From the NCBI RefSeq assembly GCF_003259435.1, contig NZ_QLMA01000001.1, forward strand, positions 682,001 through 746,000: a stretch of 64,000 nt of DNA, given 5' to 3'. Positions 62,295 through 64,000 of the stretch are shown here, one piece after another. The notes under the pieces were generated by a model. The model made no database searches and was not told the origin of the DNA. It saw only the letters and a list, made by a program, of their open reading frames with translations. Each line of letters starts with the position of its first letter. Position 1 is the stretch's first letter. Both the position numbers and the translations under genes were made by a program. Source of the DNA: Chitinophaga dinghuensis. Its GTDB lineage: Bacteria; Bacteroidota; Bacteroidia; Chitinophagales; Chitinophagaceae.

Positions 62295-62793
62295 GCGCCT
62301 GCGGTGGTTTCGCTCGCAGAGCAGCGTAAGCAGCAAAGCCGCATAAGATTACGTTTGCTGGTTTCTCGCGAGGGCGCCTGCGGCGGCTTTGCTCGCAGAG
62401 CAGCATAAGCAGCAAAGCAGCATAAGATTACGTTTGCTGGTTTCTCGCAAAGGGCGCAAAGAGGCAAAGGATTATGCTGTGTTGTTTGATTGTGTTTTGT
62501 TGTAGCTCGCAAAGACATATGTACTATCTCACTAAACCAATTTGCCCTAAAGTATTTGAAGACAAGTACCCTCAAGAGCATTTGCGGGCTTAACTAAACA
62601 ACAAAACATAATCCTTTGCCCCTTTGCGCCCTTTGCGAGAAACCCATCCGCGGTTATCCAACAATCTTCATTGCTGCTTAGCTGCTTATGCTGCTCTGCG
62701 AGAAAAACCCGGCAAACCTCGATCTCCCCATAAATCCTTTGCTGCTTAGCTGCTTATGCTGCTCTGCGAGAAAAGAACCAGCGCCGAAGGCGC
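62295..62793. repeat. nested palindromic repeat, copy B (GCAAAG/CTTTGCG family)
   Basis: It fills the gap between convergent yigZ and the dehydrogenase gene. Left side: a 79-base direct repeat, unit 1 62295-62373 and unit 2 62374-62452 (starting GCGCCTGCGG, containing CTCGCAGAGCAGC and AGATTACGTTTGCTGG). Core: 36-base arms at 62441-62476 and 62607-62642 (TTTCTCGCAAAGGGCGCAAA and onward) with one mismatch. Inner pair: AGCTCGCAAA (62504-62513) with TTTGCGGGCT (62581-62590). Right side: two identical 36-base copies of TTGCTGCTTAGCTGCTTATG and onward (62671-62706 and 62739-62774), inverted relative to the left units. No credible gene inside. Confidence 0.88.
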
Positions 62794-62794
62794 T
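62780..62794 (-). terminator. UUCG-type hairpin directly after the dehydrogenase stop
   Basis: On the minus strand AGCGC, C(TTCG)G, CGCT and then TTCTTTTCT. The stop codon (62796-62794) touches the hairpin. It is also the outer end of repeat B. Confidence 0.6.
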
Positions 62795-63684
62795 TACCCT
62801 TCAAATCTATCGCTTACCACCAGGTCTTTGCTACCCGGCGTATATTTATAGAATCCTTCGCCGCTCTTAGCACCGAGGTATCCGGCTGTCACCATATTTA
62901 CCAGCAATGGGCATGGCGCATATTTAGGATTACCGAAACCGTCGTGTAATACATTCAGGATGGAGAGGCAAACGTCCAGACCGATGAAATCCGCCAGTTG
63001 CAGCGGCCCCATTGGATGGGCCATTCCGAGTTTCATCACTGTATCTATTTCCGCTATGCCAGCAACGCCTTCAAAGAGGGAATAGATGGCCTCATTGATC
63101 ATTGGCATCAGGATGCGGTTGGCAATGAAACCTGGATAGTCATTCACTACGCAAGGTACTTTACCCAGTTTTTCGGAAAGGGCTACAATGGTTTTGGTGA
63201 CTTCTTTTTCAGTCGCATAGCCATTGATGATTTCCACCAGTTTCATCACTGGTACGGGATTCATGAAGTGCATACCAATCACTTTACCCGGGCGTTTGGT
63301 AACAGCGGCGATTTTCGTGATGGAAATAGAGGAGGTATTCGTAGCCAGAATGGTATCAGGTTTTGCATGCTGATCCAGGTCCTGGAAGATTTTCAGTTTC
63401 AGATTAATATTTTCGGTAGCTGCTTCTACTACGAGGTCTGCTTCCTTAACGCCAGTGGCGATGTCTGTGAAGGTGGTAATATTGGCCAGGGTTTCTGTTT
63501 TCAGCGCTTCTGTTACCGTACCTTTAGCTACCTGTCTGTCCAGGTTTTTGCCAATGGTCTGTAATGCTTTCTGCAAGGCTGCTTCCGCTACATCGATGAG
63601 GTGTACCTGAAAGCCATTCTGCGCAAATACGTGAGCAATACCATTTCCCATGGTACCAGCGCCAATTACTGCAATTTTTTGCAT
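62794..63684 (-). CDS. 3-hydroxybutyryl-CoA dehydrogenase
   Basis: 296 residues: NAD-binding domain VIGAGTMGNGIAHVFAQNGF, catalytic region MHFMNPVPVMKLVEIINGY (the histidine in GMHFMNP), VNDYPGFIANRILMPMINEA, and the C-terminal dimer domain with LADFIGLDVCLSI. It interconverts 3-hydroxyacyl-CoA and acetoacyl-CoA in fatty-acid or butanoate metabolism. The short form without a hydratase domain fits a Hbd/PaaH-type enzyme. Confidence 0.94.
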   Translation of the reverse strand: MQKIAVIGAGTMGNGIAHVFAQNGFQVHLIDVAEAALQKALQTIGKNLDRQVAKGTVTEALKTETLANITTFTDIATGVKEADLVVEAATENINLKLKIFQDLDQHAKPDTILATNTSSISITKIAAVTKRPGKVIGMHFMNPVPVMKLVEIINGYATEKEVTKTIVALSEKLGKVPCVVNDYPGFIANRILMPMINEAIYSLFEGVAGIAEIDTVMKLGMAHPMGPLQLADFIGLDVCLSILNVLHDGFGNPKYAPCPLLVNMVTAGYLGAKSGEGFYKYTPGSKDLVVSDRFEG

Positions 63685-63750
63685 GGTGTATGAAACGTTT
63701 TATTCGTTTACAGGATGAATTTATGATGAACAAATAAACGAATAAACCGC

Positions 63751-64000
63751 CTAATTATCATCATCTTTCCTTTTGAAATCTCCCCGTTTCCAGGCTTGGA
63801 TGAACTGTGCCCAGGAGAGTGGGTTGAAAATATTCTGTGGAGGTGGCTGACCGGCGTAATAGAGGGACTGCGCCTGTTTCTTCAGGTACATATTGGTGCC
63901 TTCTCGGCCGTCGATAGGAGTGACGCGGGCAAGGGCGCGCAGCCGGTTGCCTTCTGTATTTTTTCGGGCTACCTCGTAGGCATCATCAGGGATGTCCATA
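63751..64000 (-). CDS. gene of unknown function, 5' end possibly outside the window
   Basis: The visible C-terminal part (82 residues) has RKNTEGNRLRALARVTP, DGREGTNMYLKKQAQ, an NPLSWAQFIQAWKRG helix and an acidic/basic KRKDDDN tail. A methionine codon sits at 63999, one base from the edge, so the true start may lie beyond. It is on the same strand as the dehydrogenase gene, with a 66-base gap. I do not recognise it. Confidence 0.6.
   Translation of the reverse strand, partial: MDIPDDAYEVARKNTEGNRLRALARVTPIDGREGTNMYLKKQAQSLYYAGQPPPQNIFNPLSWAQFIQAWKRGDFKRKDDDN

Noticed and set aside
62195..62581. Open frames of 97-128 residues on the minus strand across repeat B
   Set aside because: They consist of the palindromic repeat and the antisense of yigZ. 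The protein pattern simply repeats the DNA units.
62295..62793. Repeat B as a CRISPR array
   Set aside because: The units are few, of different types and orientation, and the sequences between them are not unique spacers of uniform length. No cas gene is nearby.

Overview
The window looks like a piece of a Bacteroidota chromosome, most likely from Chitinophagales and close to Chitinophaga; the genus is inferred from protein resemblance only. Support comes from a SusC/SusD pair driven by a sigma/FecR pair, BlaI/M56 signalling with TonB-type domains, an FtsE without an adjacent FtsX, a C5-type heme cluster and many promoters of the Bacteroidota TTG...TAnnTTTG type. Shine-Dalgarno motifs are largely absent. 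Nearly all of the window is coding. I found no rRNA, tRNA, CRISPR array, prophage or intact insertion sequence.

Layout. 0.2-7.9 kb: housekeeping genes (ABC-F ATPase, orphan response regulator, membrane coiled-coil protein, DEDD exonuclease, holA, ribF, purM). 8-10 kb: a BlaI/M56 two-gene regulatory unit with a clear operator. 10-17.2 kb: ftsE, rpsO, pnp, prmA, plsY and an M48 lipoprotein protease. 17.2-21.4 kb: oxyR, an unknown exported protein, and a glycosyltransferase/methyltransferase pair. 21.4-23 kb: two tandem secreted esterases. 23.3-29 kb: an RND tripartite efflux operon. 29.2-37 kb: a sigma/FecR/SusC/SusD/lipoprotein uptake operon.

37.1-47 kb holds an essentially complete heme pathway from glutamyl-tRNA to protoheme. 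hemA-C-D-E-F-B-L run leftward and hemH-hemG run rightward from a shared intergenic region. 47.1-50.2 kb is the three-gene proton-translocating transhydrogenase. 50.2-62.3 kb is mixed housekeeping (RsmF-like methyltransferase, LysM protein, erythromycin-esterase-like protein, fmt, NamZ-like muramidase, FKBP, pepT, ExbB/ExbD, prmC, ribD, YigZ). The right end has a 3-hydroxyacyl-CoA dehydrogenase and a truncated unknown gene.

The most unusual non-genic signal is a family of nested palindromic repeats rich in GCAAAG/CTTTGCG. There are two copies, 39 kb apart (23.05-23.34 kb and 62.30-62.79 kb), each filling the gap between two convergent genes. A second pattern is a TAnnTTTG box placed exactly four bases before the ATG of four genes, which suggests leaderless mRNAs. 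I saw no clear new multi-gene defence or metabolic system; the repeat family is the best candidate for something undescribed.
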